This document shows, one piece after another, positions 1 through 10,916 of a stretch of DNA of 64,000 bases. The position numbers and the translations under genes were made by a program. Positions within the stretch are counted from its first letter, which is position 1; every line of letters starts with the position of its first letter. The stretch is from assembly GCA_013146195.2 (NCBI GenBank), contig CM028378.1, positions 8,299,350-8,363,349 on the forward strand, in the 5' to 3' direction. Source of the DNA: Codonopsis lanceolata. Its lineage: Eukaryota > Streptophyta > Magnoliopsida > Asterales > Campanulaceae. The notes under the pieces are model-generated. The model was not told where the DNA came from and searched no databases. It saw nothing but the letters and a program-made list of their open reading frames with translations.

Positions 1-2675
1 ATTCACTCGCATTTTCACATACTTGGTACTCTTTTACTCCTCTCTTCCCTCCACAAGTATTGTATCCCCGGAGAGGACCGCTCCCACAGCAGGCTGTATC
101 TGCCTCTTTGAAACCTTCAAAAATGTACATAATTAATTGTCTGTAACAGATGACAGCAGTCAGCAGATGGTATCTGTCTGTGTTGGTAAATTCAGAGATA
201 AACAAACAGCAATGAAGATAGTCTTTTTAGGTACGTTACGTACCATATTTTGCTGGATTTTCCAATCTTTTCGTTAGAGAGGTGAAGAGATCGAATTTTG
301 AATATGCAAACCCTTTCAACTCCCTCTCTAGTTTCTTGACTTCTTTTGAAAATTTCTGATTATGTAGCTCCGTTAAAGTTGCGAGTTCTTCCAAGCAACC
401 GTTCCAAGGTTCTTGTGTCCTCGCGCTTGGCACCCGGCCTAAAGGCGGCATGCTGACAAACCCAAACTTCCTTCCTTTCATCTCATGTATTTCCTGTTTA
501 GCAGAAATAATCAAACCCCGAGGGAAGGAAAAATACCCAAGGAGATGAGACTATCTGAACAAATTCTCCGTGCACAATAAAATTACTTCCTTCTTATAAA
601 AAAATAAACACGCAAGTACCTTGATCACTTCAGTCAAGTTGCCAATCACCATCTCCACATATTGTTCTCGAGTGTACAAAGGATAGGTACAGTTATTTAT
701 CTTAGTAATGCTAAAGTAATCGTTCCCTCCACAGCTAAACAAGTAGACAGCATTAGAGAGTAACTGCGTAGCTTCATTATCACCTAGCTTCTGTCTCCAC
801 TGGCTCTCTAAATCTTTAAAATATCTTAGCTGTGTTTTAAGGTCAACCACCTATAACAATTATGATAATTATGATATCAGATTCATCTGCTTGATAAACT
901 AAGGAGTAAGGACGTCACAAGATCAGAAAGTATTTTCTGCAAGAGATCTAAGTACGTAATAATTGAAGAACAACATAATCATCACGACAAAAGGTTATTG
1001 AAACATTAAGGAACAATTGCAAGGAAAATGCAGTAGCAAGAGTTTAGCACAACTGAAATGGGGCAAATATATAATACTCCATCAGATAATTAATTTTGTG
1101 GGGGCTTATTTGGCTAATAAGAAGAGACTTTCTAACTAAATTGTGCCCAAGTAGCTCTAGTTTCATGCTTAACCCTGTTAAGTGTGGGATTGATCAGCAA
1201 AAGAGGCCGTGCATTACTTCAAAACAGAATGCTTTGAAGTGTTAGATAAGGTGGCAGGACGGAAGAAGAACATCCCTGTTCTATAAATCTTAAATGAAGG
1301 TCCAAAGTTCCTATTACTCTTAAAACTCCATGTACTGAAATGGAAAAAATCAGATTTAGATTTTTTAGCTGATTGAAATACTTTCAAGAATTTTTAAGAA
1401 ATCCATTAACTCAGAGATACCGGATACACATTTAAAGTCTGACTATCTAGATCGTCTCTGTCACTGCAATCAGTCACCTGGTATCTATCTTTCTGGATAT
1501 CTTGGGCTTATATTAGGAAAAAGGGATTCTTTGCCCACTTAGGTTGGCTGGGAAACCGGGTTTGGTTAGCCAGAATACAAGGAATTAGGCAGGTTTGGTG
1601 GCACAAGGTGGTTTCGTGATGTAGGTCAGTCATCAGAGAAACTGAGAAGGTCGGACAGGAAACATAAGAGAGAAGGAATTACCCATTTTAATAAAAAATA
1701 TACAAATTAAAGGGTGATGAAACTGGAAATATAACAGAAATGGAACACCTGCCTATCGTAAATAGATGTATAGCTATGATGATAGTTTTATACAGCACAC
1801 CTGCCAACGTTTTAGCCTAAAAATAAACTCATACTTGAGGCTCGTTTATCTCTGCGCTGATTAAAATTAATTGAACCATATATTCTGCATAGAGTGGACA
1901 ACATGACATGTCCGCACCCTAGACTTCTCTGAATGTTTACAGAGATAAGAGCGAGAGAAATGGGGATTCTGATGGAAGAATCTGGTTTCTGATGCTTTGC
2001 ATTTTGATTTCGTCCGAACAACTTGTTTCAGAAAATTTCTTACTGCTACATTACTATATAGTCTATATTGCTACTCCATACATGTGTTTCATTTAATCAG
2101 GTATGCAGTTTAAATGACTCGTGTATCACCAGACGAAATGAAAATACTTTACATACTAGTCCTGGATAAGTCTCAACCAGCACACCGGCTCCTGCAGATG
2201 CAAAATTGGCTCCATAGGCAAATTCATGATTACCAGGTTGGAGATAAGCTGGAATTAGGGGCAATTTTGCATACTCAGCTGCAAAACAAAACTTTCAAGA
2301 ATATAATTAATAAGCTAAGCTAGGCAGTGTCGTAGCAAGAAAGAAACGCGTAGTAGTGTCATCAAAACGTGTGTGGGAACTGAACTTACCAATGAAATCA
2401 GAGATAAGACGACCATCGGAGAATCTCCCAGTTGGGGAACTGAAGAATGATTCCCCATACGGCCTAAAATTCGTTTGGAAAGCAGCAATGGTGTTTATGT
2501 AGTTGTTGTTTCCAGGATCATAAAGAGAGTCTCCAAACACAAAGAGGGCGACATGTTTGTTGCTGTGCCATGGATGTGCAAGGTAACCGATGAGGTTTGC
2601 AACACATGCCAGGATAACTAGAACGGCAGCCCAGCAAAGCCTCCTAGTTCCAGCCATGACAAAGCCTGCTTTCAC
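1..2675 (-). CDS. GDSL esterase/lipase, copy 1 (five exons, 3' end outside window)
   Basis: Predicted secreted SGNH-type serine hydrolase acting on lipids or esters. Exons, in order of transcription, are 2675-2390, 2278-2157, 850-620, 493-244 and 114-<1; all introns have GT-AG borders and the reading phase is kept across every junction. Residues 10-33 form a hydrophobic signal peptide. The nucleophile motif FGDSLYDPGNN puts the catalytic Ser near residue 50. The block II Gly region (YGANFASAGAG) is in exon 2, the block III Asn (GGNDYF) in exon 3, and the Cys-rich ACCGSGP motif in exon 5. The Asp/His block lies beyond the window edge. A second Met at residue 7 matches the start of copy 2 and may be the true start. 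Intron 2 is about 1.3 kb with no element I recognise. No premature stop is seen in the visible exons. The substrate cannot be told from sequence. Confidence 0.92.
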
Positions 2676-2727
2676 TAGCTTGTTAACTTAGAGAGGATCA
2701 TTTCTCAAGGAAAGCAACGTCCAACTG

Positions 2728-2734
2728 TTATATA
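2728..2734 (-). promoter_or_regulatory. Candidate TATA box of GDSL copy 1
   Basis: TATATAA on the minus strand about 55 bases upstream of the first ATG at 2675. Its distal TA pair is directly followed by a Stowaway-like CTCCCTCC terminus on the plus strand, so part of the box may be the target dinucleotide of a MITE. Transcription start is not known. Confidence 0.4.
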
Positions 2735-3095
2735 CTCCCTCCATTTCGCTAAACAATGTCAACTTTCTATATTTGTTAGTAATATTCAATTTACACCTAT
2801 TCTGCTTTAGGTAATACAATTTTAATATTAAATGTTACAATAAATGTAATAAATAGAAAATTTTACCATAATTTAGTAAAGACAAATAAATTCATAAAAG
2901 TTGTGGACAAAATGTAATCAATTGACCAAATAATTAAATTTTAAATTGGATTCTTTAAATAGAAAAGAGAAACTAAATTATATTGAAACAAATATTAAAT
3001 TTTGAGACTTTTTAGAGTTTTTCTAATCAGATGAAAAATCAATGTCAAATTTTCGTTGGGTCTTTTACATTGTTTAAAATGTTTTTCATTTAAAA
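2735..3095. mobile_element. One-ended Stowaway-like MITE relic
   Basis: A clear CTCCCTCC terminus follows a TA dinucleotide at 2733-2734. The other end is only weakly matched near 3065-3095 (ACATTGTTTA recalls the inverted 5' end). It belongs to a different Stowaway group from the 258-bp family elsewhere in the window. The right boundary is uncertain. Confidence 0.35.
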
Positions 3096-3246
3096 ATTCA
3101 TTGATATATTTCCTTTTTAGTTCTTCTAATCTTCTAATTTAGGATAAATATTAATACTATACTTATCTCTCTATTATTCATTTAATTTCTATCCATATTG
3201 GTTATTCTAATCTTCAACTATCATAATTATCTCATTTTATTATATA

Positions 3247-3426
3247 CTCCCTCCGTTCCGGGCAAAGAGTCAACTGTTTCATTTTGAGAAGTTTTACTTA
3301 AAGAACCCACTTAAAAAAATTAAGGAATAAAAATGTCATTCTATTATTAATGAACTACTAAAAGTATCAGTTTTTTAAAAAAACTTTGACTTTCGAACGG
3401 GAACTCTTTGTCCGGAACGGAGGGAG
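3247..3426. mobile_element. Stowaway-type MITE, family B (180 bp)
   Basis: Terminal inverted repeats CTCCCTCCGTTCCGG / CCGGAACGGAGGGAG bound a 180-bp AT-rich element. The 5' flank is TA; the 3' flank is TG, a decayed TA target. The interior has no coding capacity. Relatives of the same family lie at 10493-10671 (inverted) and 62620-62804. Confidence 0.85.
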
Positions 3427-3899
3427 TGATAGCCATCATTTTAAAGTAAACTTAGAGCACCACCAACGCCTTCTTCTTAAGGTGAGGTGGACAGACTTCC
3501 AAATTGGAAGTGCTCAATTTGCGTTGGTGACCCTTCCAAATTTTCGGAGGAAGCTGACATGGAGGTGTGATGAAAAATTTTCTTCCAAAATTGGAAGCCA
3601 GCCAAATGGGAGGAAGAAGGCGCGCCAGGCAGGAATGTGGGTGTCACACACGGTGTGTGGCGCAGGCGAGGCGAGTGAGAGGCACAGAATGGTGGGGCCC
3701 AGCTCTATTTTTGTGTCTGTTTGATTAATTTTTGTTTTGTTTTTGTTTTGTTTTTTGTTTTTTAAATAAAAGGCAACTTTACCGTGTGTGTGGGGGGGGC
3801 CGGTTTGGTGGGTGGGGGGGGGGTTTGGGATTTTAATTTATAGCCGTTTGGTATTAAATTTTGTAGCCGTTTCCTACTAATCTTTTATTTGTCTTTTAT

Positions 3900-4115
3900 T
3901 TAATTTTTTTTATGTAACTTTAATTAGTAACTTTAATTAATGTTTTTATGTAACTTTAATGTATTTATGTAACTTTTAATTATTAATGTTTTTATGTAAC
4001 TTTAATGTATTTATGTAACTTTTAATTATTAATGTTTTTATGTAACTTTTAATTATTAATGTTTTTATGTAACTTTAATTATTAATGTTTTTATGTAACT
4101 TTTAATTATTAATGT
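3900..4115 (+). repeat. AT-rich minisatellite in the Harbinger 5' region
   Basis: About seven imperfect units built on TTATGTAACTTTTAATTATT, spaced 26-36 bases, upstream of the transposase. Related TTTTATGTAATTTT motifs recur downstream of the reading frame at 5558-5700. Confidence 0.75.
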
Positions 4116-4122
4116 TTTTAAA

Positions 4123-4175
4123 ATAGCCGTTTTAAAGTAGCCGTTGTAAAGTAGCCGTTTTAAAGTAGCCGTTGT
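4123..4175 (+). promoter_or_regulatory. AAAGTAGCCGTT tandem motif and promoter region
   Basis: Four near-identical copies of AAAGTAGCCGTT lie just before a TATA-like stretch (TATATATAG near 4181) and the transposase ATG at 4250. Two more GTAGCCGTT copies occur near 3840-3875. The spacing suggests the original transposase promoter or a transposase-binding array; this is inferred. Confidence 0.45.
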
Positions 4176-4249
4176 TGAGAAGTATATATAGATAAGGGGG
4201 TGTCATATTCTTCTACCAATACCTACAAATCATCAACATACGACTAAAG

Positions 4250-5569
4250 ATGTCTAATTCTTCCTCTTCTTCTACCAATAGCTTTAACACAAGCAGTCAT
4301 ATCGAAGAATCCAACGAATCCAACATGTCTGAAGGTGAAAAAATATATTTGGAGATAATTGCATTACAACAACAAATAGAAGAAACGGAGAGAGCCAACA
4401 TCAGTAGGCGTCGCCAAAGGAAAAAGAGGAGGTATATAGATCGAAAGCGTGTAGCGGGAAATACTCAACTTGTCAATGACTACTTCTCATCTCAGCCATT
4501 GTATCCCGATCATATATTTCGACGACGCTTCCGAATGCATTGAAACTTATTCATTTAGATAGTTAATGCATTGGAGAATCATTCAAGTTATTTTCAACAG
4601 AAGTCTGATGCAGTAGGAAAAGTAGGTCTCTCACCACTTCAAAAATGCACGGCAGCTATCCGTCAATTGGCTTATAGAGTTCCGGCCGATCATCTCGACG
4701 AGTACCTCCGATTAGCAGAAACAACCGCCATCGAGTGCATGTTCAACTTCTGTCGATGTATCATTGAATTATTCAGAGGTCAATACTTGAGAAGACCAAA
4801 TGCTAATGATACTCAACGTCTACTTCAAATGCACGAGCAAAGGCATGGCTTTCCAAGTATGTTAGGAAGTCTTGATTGTATGCACTGGGAATGGAAAAAT
4901 TGTCCGGTCGCTTGGCAATGTCAATATACAAGAGGTCATGGGAAGCCCACAATTGTGCTCGAAGCAGTTGCGTCGGCAGATTTATGGATATGACATGCAT
5001 TTTTTGGGGTCGCAGGTTCTCGTAATGATCTGAATGTGTTATATGAATCACCTTTGTTCAATAACGTACTCGAAGGAAATGCACCACCGTGCAATTTTGA
5101 AGTGAATGACAAACAATATACAAAAGGATACTATCTAACCGATGAAATTTATTCGGATTGGACTACTTTTGTTAAGAGTTTTTCGTGCCCGTCGGATGCT
5201 AAGCGAAAGAAATTCAAAGAGATACAAGAAGCTGCAAGAAAAGATGTCGAACGAGCATTTGGAGTACTCCAATCAAGATGAGAAATTATCAAAGGTCCTA
5301 GCAGGTTTTGGTATAAAGATAACTTGAAAGAAATAATGCTCACATGCATTATTTTACATAACATGATTGTGGAGGCCGATGGTGATAACATTACGAATTG
5401 GGCTGATGATACCGTATATGACTCTCCACAAGTAAACCATGGGCCAACACAAGCATTTGAAGAATATCTGTAACGAAATTCAGAGGTACGATATAGAAAC
5501 ACACATCATGAACTTCAATCAAACTTGGTTGAGCATATATGGCGTCATTACGGTGACGTTTTTATGTAA
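4250..5569 (+). pseudogene. PIF/Harbinger transposase (ALP1/HARBI1-like), five in-frame stops
   Basis: A single 439-codon frame runs from ATG 4250 to TAA 5567-5569 with no frameshift, broken by stops at 4541 (TGA), 4556 (TAG), 4991 (TGA), 5279 (TGA) and 5471 (TAA). The N-terminus is Ser-rich followed by a basic Arg stretch. The DDE-type acidic residues are visible: Asp in GSLDCMHW, Asp in SRNDLNVL and Glu in RKDVERAFG. CPVAW and ILHNMIVE are further hallmarks of the family. The product would cut and join DNA at the element's ends; it is dead here. At least the two lost Trp codons and the lost Gln or Arg codons fit C:G to T:A changes. Confidence 0.92.
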
Positions 5570-6119
5570 TTTTAATTATTGAACTGTAATTTTAATTTTA
5601 AGTTTTTTTGTTTTTATGTAATTTTTAAGTATTTATCTTTTATGTAACTTTATGATTATGTATTTTTTTTTTCAATTTTAACGTTTTATGTAATTTTCTA
5701 TTTATGTTATTTTAATCGTCATGTATAATATGTATTTTATTGATAATTTATTAATTAAATTATAAATTATTTAAATTGTGAGTAATAGTATTATTTATAA
5801 ATTAATTAATGTCATTATTTATAATTTATGTAATTTATTTGTTTGAGAAATATAAAAATAAGATTGAAGTATAAAGTTAATGAGGTGGCAGTGAGACCCA
5901 ACTAAGAAGATGTATAAGAAGATTAACATTGGGAAGATATAATCTTAAATGGAATAAGAAGAGAAAAATATGTATGTGACAATGAGACCCAGCTAAGAAG
6001 ATGATATAGGAAGATGAGCATTGGAGATGCTCTTAAAACATGTGATTTCTATTTCTCTAGCTTTCTCCCCTACGACCATTTTGTTTCTTGTATACACGGT
6101 ATATTAATTTATGTTGTAA

Positions 6120-6925
6120 GACCATCTCCAACAGTTTGAAGTTAAAATTGCACCAAATCTTTAAACTGGTGCAATTTCTGCACCAAATTTCTTCCACCAT
6201 CTCCAACAGTTCTATTTCAAAATTTACTCTGAAAGGAATATTCCAAGTATATTCTTCATTATTTCATTTAATTTGTATTCCAAGTATATGTTTTATTTTA
6301 TTTAATTTTCATTAATGTATTTTAACAAAACAAATATAGTATTTATTGATTTAGTATTATATTAAATTAAATATTATGCATTAAAAATAAAAATTAAATA
6401 CATGAATTTAATTGAGACTAAAATACAAACATTAAAATCAAACATAAATAGACATATGAAAATGCAACTAAAATCAAACATTTAATCTTCTGAATTCGTA
6501 AATTCATCCCATAAATGATCGATTAACGCATTCCGAAGTGCAATATGAGTGGCTTTATTAATGTCTAATATTTATAAGATTTATCATAAATAATTTTAAT
6601 ATTATATATAACTAATAACTAACAATAAAAATAAAAATAATTGAATTAATTTTTTGTATTATTTAAACTAAAACATCAAAGTGGTATTTAAACTAAACAA
6701 CTAAACTAACAATAATAATGAAAACATAAAATACAAAATAATTACTTTAAACAAAAAAAAAAAAAAAATAGGAGAGGGGAAATGAAGTGTGTAGTTCCAT
6801 GCGCTAGAAATGAAGTGCCAAAACTGAAACTTCAAATTTTCCCTAGTTTTGAAGTTGCTGTTGGAGTTGCAACAGTGAAGAAAAACTATAGATTTGGTGT
6901 TTTAAAACCACCATTAGAGATGGTC
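6120..6925. mobile_element. Deleted PIF/Harbinger derivative (806 bp, TSD TAA)
   Basis: Termini GACCATCTCCAACAG and the inverse of GACCATCTCTAATGG are flanked by TAA at 6117-6119 and 6926-6928. The interior is AT-rich, with a short coding relic on the minus strand at 6482-6569. It belongs to a different Harbinger family from 3455-6032, because the termini differ. Confidence 0.82.
6482..6569 (-). pseudogene. C-terminal tail of a Harbinger transposase
   Basis: The minus strand reads ATHIALRNALIDHLWDEF, then a few residues and a TAA. This matches the usual LxxDLIEHLW-type end of ALP1-like transposases. It shows that the 806-bp element arose by internal deletion of a transposase-coding parent. 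Confidence 0.65.
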
Positions 6926-7273
6926 TAATCATAGTATCAAGTATGCTACATATTTAGTCCCTTTAATGATTTGAATCAAGATACTAATTTGGCTCTTCAT
7001 GATTGACATATCATAGTTCATAATCGCGGCCGACGCCCCTTAGGCCCTTACCATCACTAAAAAGAAGAAGAAAAAAAATACTCGGTACAGTAAATGGTCC
7101 TTTTACAGCAAAATAGCAAGTGGAGAAACAGGTATCAGCTGCCTAAGTTATGGCCTTTTCAGTGGGGTCACAATTCACAAAGGGCAATAGCCAATAGCTG
7201 CCCCCCTCGTTTTTTTTTTTGATAGTTCTATGTTGTAGCAGGGGTAAAAAGAAAAAAAAACAAATAAAATTAG

Positions 7274-9870
7274 TTAGATGGGAGGCAAAGAAGGTAGAAT
7301 AGAGTGTAGAGATGGGGCAGAGGGAGTATATTCTTGTTCATACTCAAATAGCGTCTTCAAATTATAAGGTCGGGCCAGACTAGTACTTCCAGCCCACATT
7401 AGCTCCGCAAATTGCTGATTGGCCTTTTCAGTGGGGTGAACAAAATCAAATAATATGTATTCACTCGGATTAGGACATAACTGATATTCTTTTATCCCTC
7501 TTTTCCCTCCACAGCTAATCTGTCCACGAAATGGACCCGAACCACAGCATGCGCTTTTTCCTTCCTTGAAACCTTCACATGTGAAACGAGTCGTGCATAA
7601 GTTAGAGGGTAGATGCAGAATCAAGAGGTAGTTAAAGAATCAAAGCATACCATATTTGAATGGGTGGTTCATTCTTTCAGTAGCAGCATCATAATAATTA
7701 AAACTTGAGTATATAAATCCTTTTAATTCCCTCCCTAGCTGTTGGAGGTTTTTAGAAAGAGCTGCATTATGTAGGTTTACTAGGACAGCGAGCTCTTCAA
7801 TGCAATCACCAGTATTCTCTGCATTCAGCACTCTTGCATACGGCGAACAACTCAAAGGCCCAACATTGAGCAGCCCAAATTTTCTGCCTCCTTCCTCGTG
7901 TATTTCCTGTCAATCAATTTTGTTTATTTGAGCTATCTGTAAGTACCCGAGTAAGTAATCAGATTTTATTTTAGTAATAATGCGTACCTTGATAACAGTT
8001 GTTAGGTTTCGTATCACCATGTCCACGTATTCCCCATGAGAATACATATGAAAGACGCTAGTGCTCGTGTTTGTCACATACGGCCTCAAATAATCATTGG
8101 ATCCGATGCTGATGAGGTAAACTGCGTCGCGTACAAGTTGCTTGGCTTTTTTATGCCCTACCTTGTGTACCAACTCCCTCTTTACATTCCTCAAGTAGCC
8201 CAACTGTGTTCTAAGGCTGATCACCTGTAGATTATGTTGAACAATATTAATGTTGATCACAAGGTCAATATTGTACAAAGGGTGAGCTACACGAAGGCTG
8301 ATTTATAACAATTGTTTCAAGCTGTGAAATTGGATCAAGTTGATGCATTGAGATTGTTACTTCATAAGTTAGTTATTTACCAGGATTAGTTTGGTCTATT
8401 TACAGTAAGTTTGTTATATATTTGAGGGTAATCTTGTATAAGTTTGTTTTGCTTTGCTCTGTACAATTCAGTTGAAGAAATCAGAAGCTTGTTTTTTCTC
8501 AATCTCTCTCATCCATCTTTCAATGGCTTCTTTTCAATTTCTCACCAAAGTTGACATGGTATCAGAGCAATAGTTCCTCGTTTTATTCTTCCAATTTCAT
8601 AATTGAATCTTACGGTTCGATTGTTCTTATCAATCGGATAATCTTGCTGATCAATTAGAAGAACAATTCGAGAAAGGTTTTCGTTTCTAATTAATTCGAT
8701 TCGAGGAAGAATTATGGCAAACGAAACAGAAGAACCAAGCAATTCGAACAATCACAGAGCCAATCCTGGTGATCGATCTCCATCATCATCAATGGAGATA
8801 GCAATCGACTCCAATATGCATCCTTTGTACATCCACACTAACGACCATCCATGTCTGATTCTTATATCTACAAAGATTAATGGTTGAGATAATTACACTA
8901 CTTGGTCTAGATCTATGCAAATTTTGTTATCAGCTAAGAATAAATCATCCCTAGTTAATGGCACATTTCCAGTTCCTGAAACAAATTATGCTTTGTATCC
9001 ACTTTGGGCAAGGGTCAATGGTAATATCATGGATATTCAATGTTGTTTTCTGAAGACATAAGTAATAGCTTACATTGTATGGAATGAACAAAAGGAGAGG
9101 TACTCAAAAGGAGAAGGATTTGCATAGGTTAAAACAGAAGGATGGGTCTGTTGAACTTGAAGCATACTATCACAAAAATGAAAGGGTAGCTTTAGACACT
9201 ATCACAGCATGTTCTTGCAATAGTTGTAAGTGTGGGGCTGTGAAAGCACACAAATGTAGATGACAAAATATTAAGGACGAATACCTATGGTGCGAATCTA
9301 CTCCTCCACTTGCTAATTATGTTTAAACACATGAATAGCACGAATTTTCAAACAAAAACAAAGAAACAATACTCATGTTAAAATTAATTGCACATACCAA
9401 TCCTGAATAAGTATCAGGAAGAGCACCAGCTCCGGAAGATGCAAAATTTGCCCCATATTCAAATTGAAGATCCCCAGGTTGAAGATATGGCGGTATTGGC
9501 GGCAGATTTGCATACTCAGCTGCATTGATTACAAGTGTAAATAAACATAAACATAAAACAATCAACAAAGAATTGAAATATCTATTCATGATTCATTGAT
9601 TCTAACTTCCAAGTTCTAACCAATGAAGTCGGACATGAGACGACCATCGGAAAACCGCCCAGTTGGGTAATGGAAGAAAGTCTCTCCATACGGCCAAAAA
9701 TTTGCAAGGAAACCATTACTAGTGTTGATGTAGATATTGTTTCCAACTTCAAAAAACGAATCGCCAAAGATGAAAAGTGGGTTTTCACCGTGACACGCCG
9801 GAGTCAATAAAATCATACATGTCAGCTGAATCCCGATGACGACGCAGCAGTATAACTTAAAGCCTGCCAT
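7274..9870 (-). CDS. GDSL esterase/lipase, copy 2 (five exons, complete, 387 aa)
   Basis: Predicted secreted SGNH serine hydrolase and tandem paralogue of the gene at 1-2675. Exons in transcription order are 9870-9621, 9519-9398, 8224-7988, 7906-7651 and 7572-7274, all with GT-AG introns and conserved phase; exon 2 is 122 bp in both paralogues. Signal peptide about residues 1-28. Catalytic Ser is near residue 38 in IFGDSFFEVGNN, block II is YGANFASSGAG, the block III Asn is near 167 in GSNDYL, and the Asp/His pair is near 331/334 in FDFVHPTEKAN. A conserved Cys cluster ACCGSGPFRG opens exon 5. The length fits the family (about 350-390 aa). Intron 2 contains a copia fragment. All catalytic blocks are intact, so it is probably functional; the substrate is unknown. 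Confidence 0.95.
8280..9262 (+). mobile_element. Copia retrotransposon fragment in intron 2 of GDSL copy 2
   Basis: A tRNA-Met-type primer site TGGTATCAGAGCA at 8557-8569 follows an LTR-like tract ending in ...ACA at 8556. A gag start follows at ATG 8714. Residues like HPLYIHTNDHPCLILIS and WSRSMQILLSAKNK identify the N-terminal gag domain of copia elements, broken by a TGA near 8885. A further decayed gag piece containing SVELEAYYHK and CSCNSCKCGA is at 9075-9262. Nothing of protease or polymerase remains. It lies on the strand opposite to the host gene and is removed with the intron. The left LTR boundary was not found. Confidence 0.75.
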
Positions 9871-9915
9871 TCTAATAAGTCGCTACTCGGTTTTGTAGGT
9901 ACATTTTACTTACTT

Positions 9916-9923
9916 TATTTATA
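9916..9923 (-). promoter_or_regulatory. TATA box of GDSL copy 2
   Basis: TATAAATA on the minus strand about 46 bases upstream of the ATG at 9870, a normal place for a plant core promoter with a short leader. Confidence 0.6.
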
Positions 9924-9929
9924 GGTCTT

Positions 9930-10490
9930 TTCAAAAAGTCAGGGAACGATTTTTCTCAATACTCCAATATGAATTGATGAACTTTTGACCGCGGAGTAAC
10001 GTTAAGGCAAGATCAATGATTAATTAAAACTATTTAGAAGCTGAGATTGATTCCTTTATTGAGATTCTACGATCATAATTACTCTTCGAGTTTATATGTG
10101 TGAACGACGATTGAGCAACTACCACCTCTTTCTCTCCAACTCTCACCACTATTCACGGTTGGTGGTCGCTAATCCTTTCTTCACCAAACTCACGTCCCTT
10201 TTCTTTTCGATATTTTAATTAATTAATTAATTTTATGCAAAAAAATTCGTAAGTTTTGTAATTTGAAATATTTATTTTTGTTCTTTTTAACAGTTATCAT
10301 AATTAACTTACACAAATTATAAGTAAATATTAATTTATTTCCATATTATCTACTTCATTTATTGATAAATTCACAAACTGGCGTCGTGTCATCGACACGA
10401 ACAAGAGTATTATTATTTATATAAGAAATATCTGTACTAATAAAGGAAAAGGGCTACTTCGTACCATCAATAAACCGTCTCATATGAAAC
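9930..10490. other. Intergenic spacer upstream of GDSL copy 2
   Basis: AT-rich sequence with no coding frame or recognisable element. It may hold upstream promoter parts of the GDSL gene. Confidence 0.5.
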
Positions 10491-10492
10491 AT

Positions 10493-10671
10493 ACTCTATT
10501 ACTCGTTCTCATTTGGGAGTCTCTGTTTAATTTTTTTTTTAAAGAAAATAATGTTTTTAATAGTTCATTAGTAATAAAATAATATTTTTATGTCTTAATT
10601 TTTAAAAGTGAATTCTTTAAATAAAACATCCAAAAATAAAATAATGAATTCTTTATCCAAAATAAAGAAAA
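10493..10671. mobile_element. Stowaway-type MITE, family B, inverted copy (179 bp)
   Basis: The body matches the reverse complement of 3247-3426, for example TAGTTCATTAGTAATA and GTGAATTCTTTAAATAAAAC. It is flanked by TA on each side. The termini are heavily mutated (CTCGTTCTCAT), so it is an old copy. Confidence 0.6.
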
Positions 10672-10916
10672 TATTAATTAAAAATGTTGACAAATTATAT
10701 TTGTTGTACAAATTAAATCTGTAAAACGGTATCACAAAATCTATAACATTAGAGATGTTGACAAATTGTGTATCATGTGGGTCTCCCATGCCACATAACC
10801 CATTTTAATAAACACAATTTCCTAAATTCCTATTTCCTAATAACAAAATTCCCTATCGATAAATTATTAAACCAATTCCTTATGGCCCTATTGTCAAATA
10901 ATCTACTTTATCCTTA

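Larger units (their letters stand above)
3455..6032 (+). mobile_element. PIF/Harbinger DNA transposon (2578 bp, TSD TTA)
   Basis: The element starts GAGCACCACCAACG and ends with the inverse of GAGCATCTCCAATG, and is flanked on both sides by TTA (3452-3454 and 6033-6035), the usual TWA target of this superfamily. It carries one transposase reading frame at 4250-5569. No second Myb-like protein gene, which complete plant PIF elements usually also carry, was found. The 3' subterminal part repeats an AAGAAGATG-rich motif that is also in the short element at 10917-11526, so that one is a probable non-autonomous relative. Confidence 0.93.

Noticed and set aside
1812..2021. Minus-strand frame in intron 2 of GDSL copy 1
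   Set aside because: No domain and no splice sites in keeping with the exon structure shared by both paralogues.
3386..3724. 112-codon frame spanning a Stowaway end and the Harbinger start
   Set aside because: It crosses the boundary of two elements and has no similarity to known proteins.
9582..9788. 68-codon minus-strand frame overlapping GDSL exon 1
   Set aside because: Alternative frame of the same exon; the GDSL frame has signal peptide and catalytic motifs.
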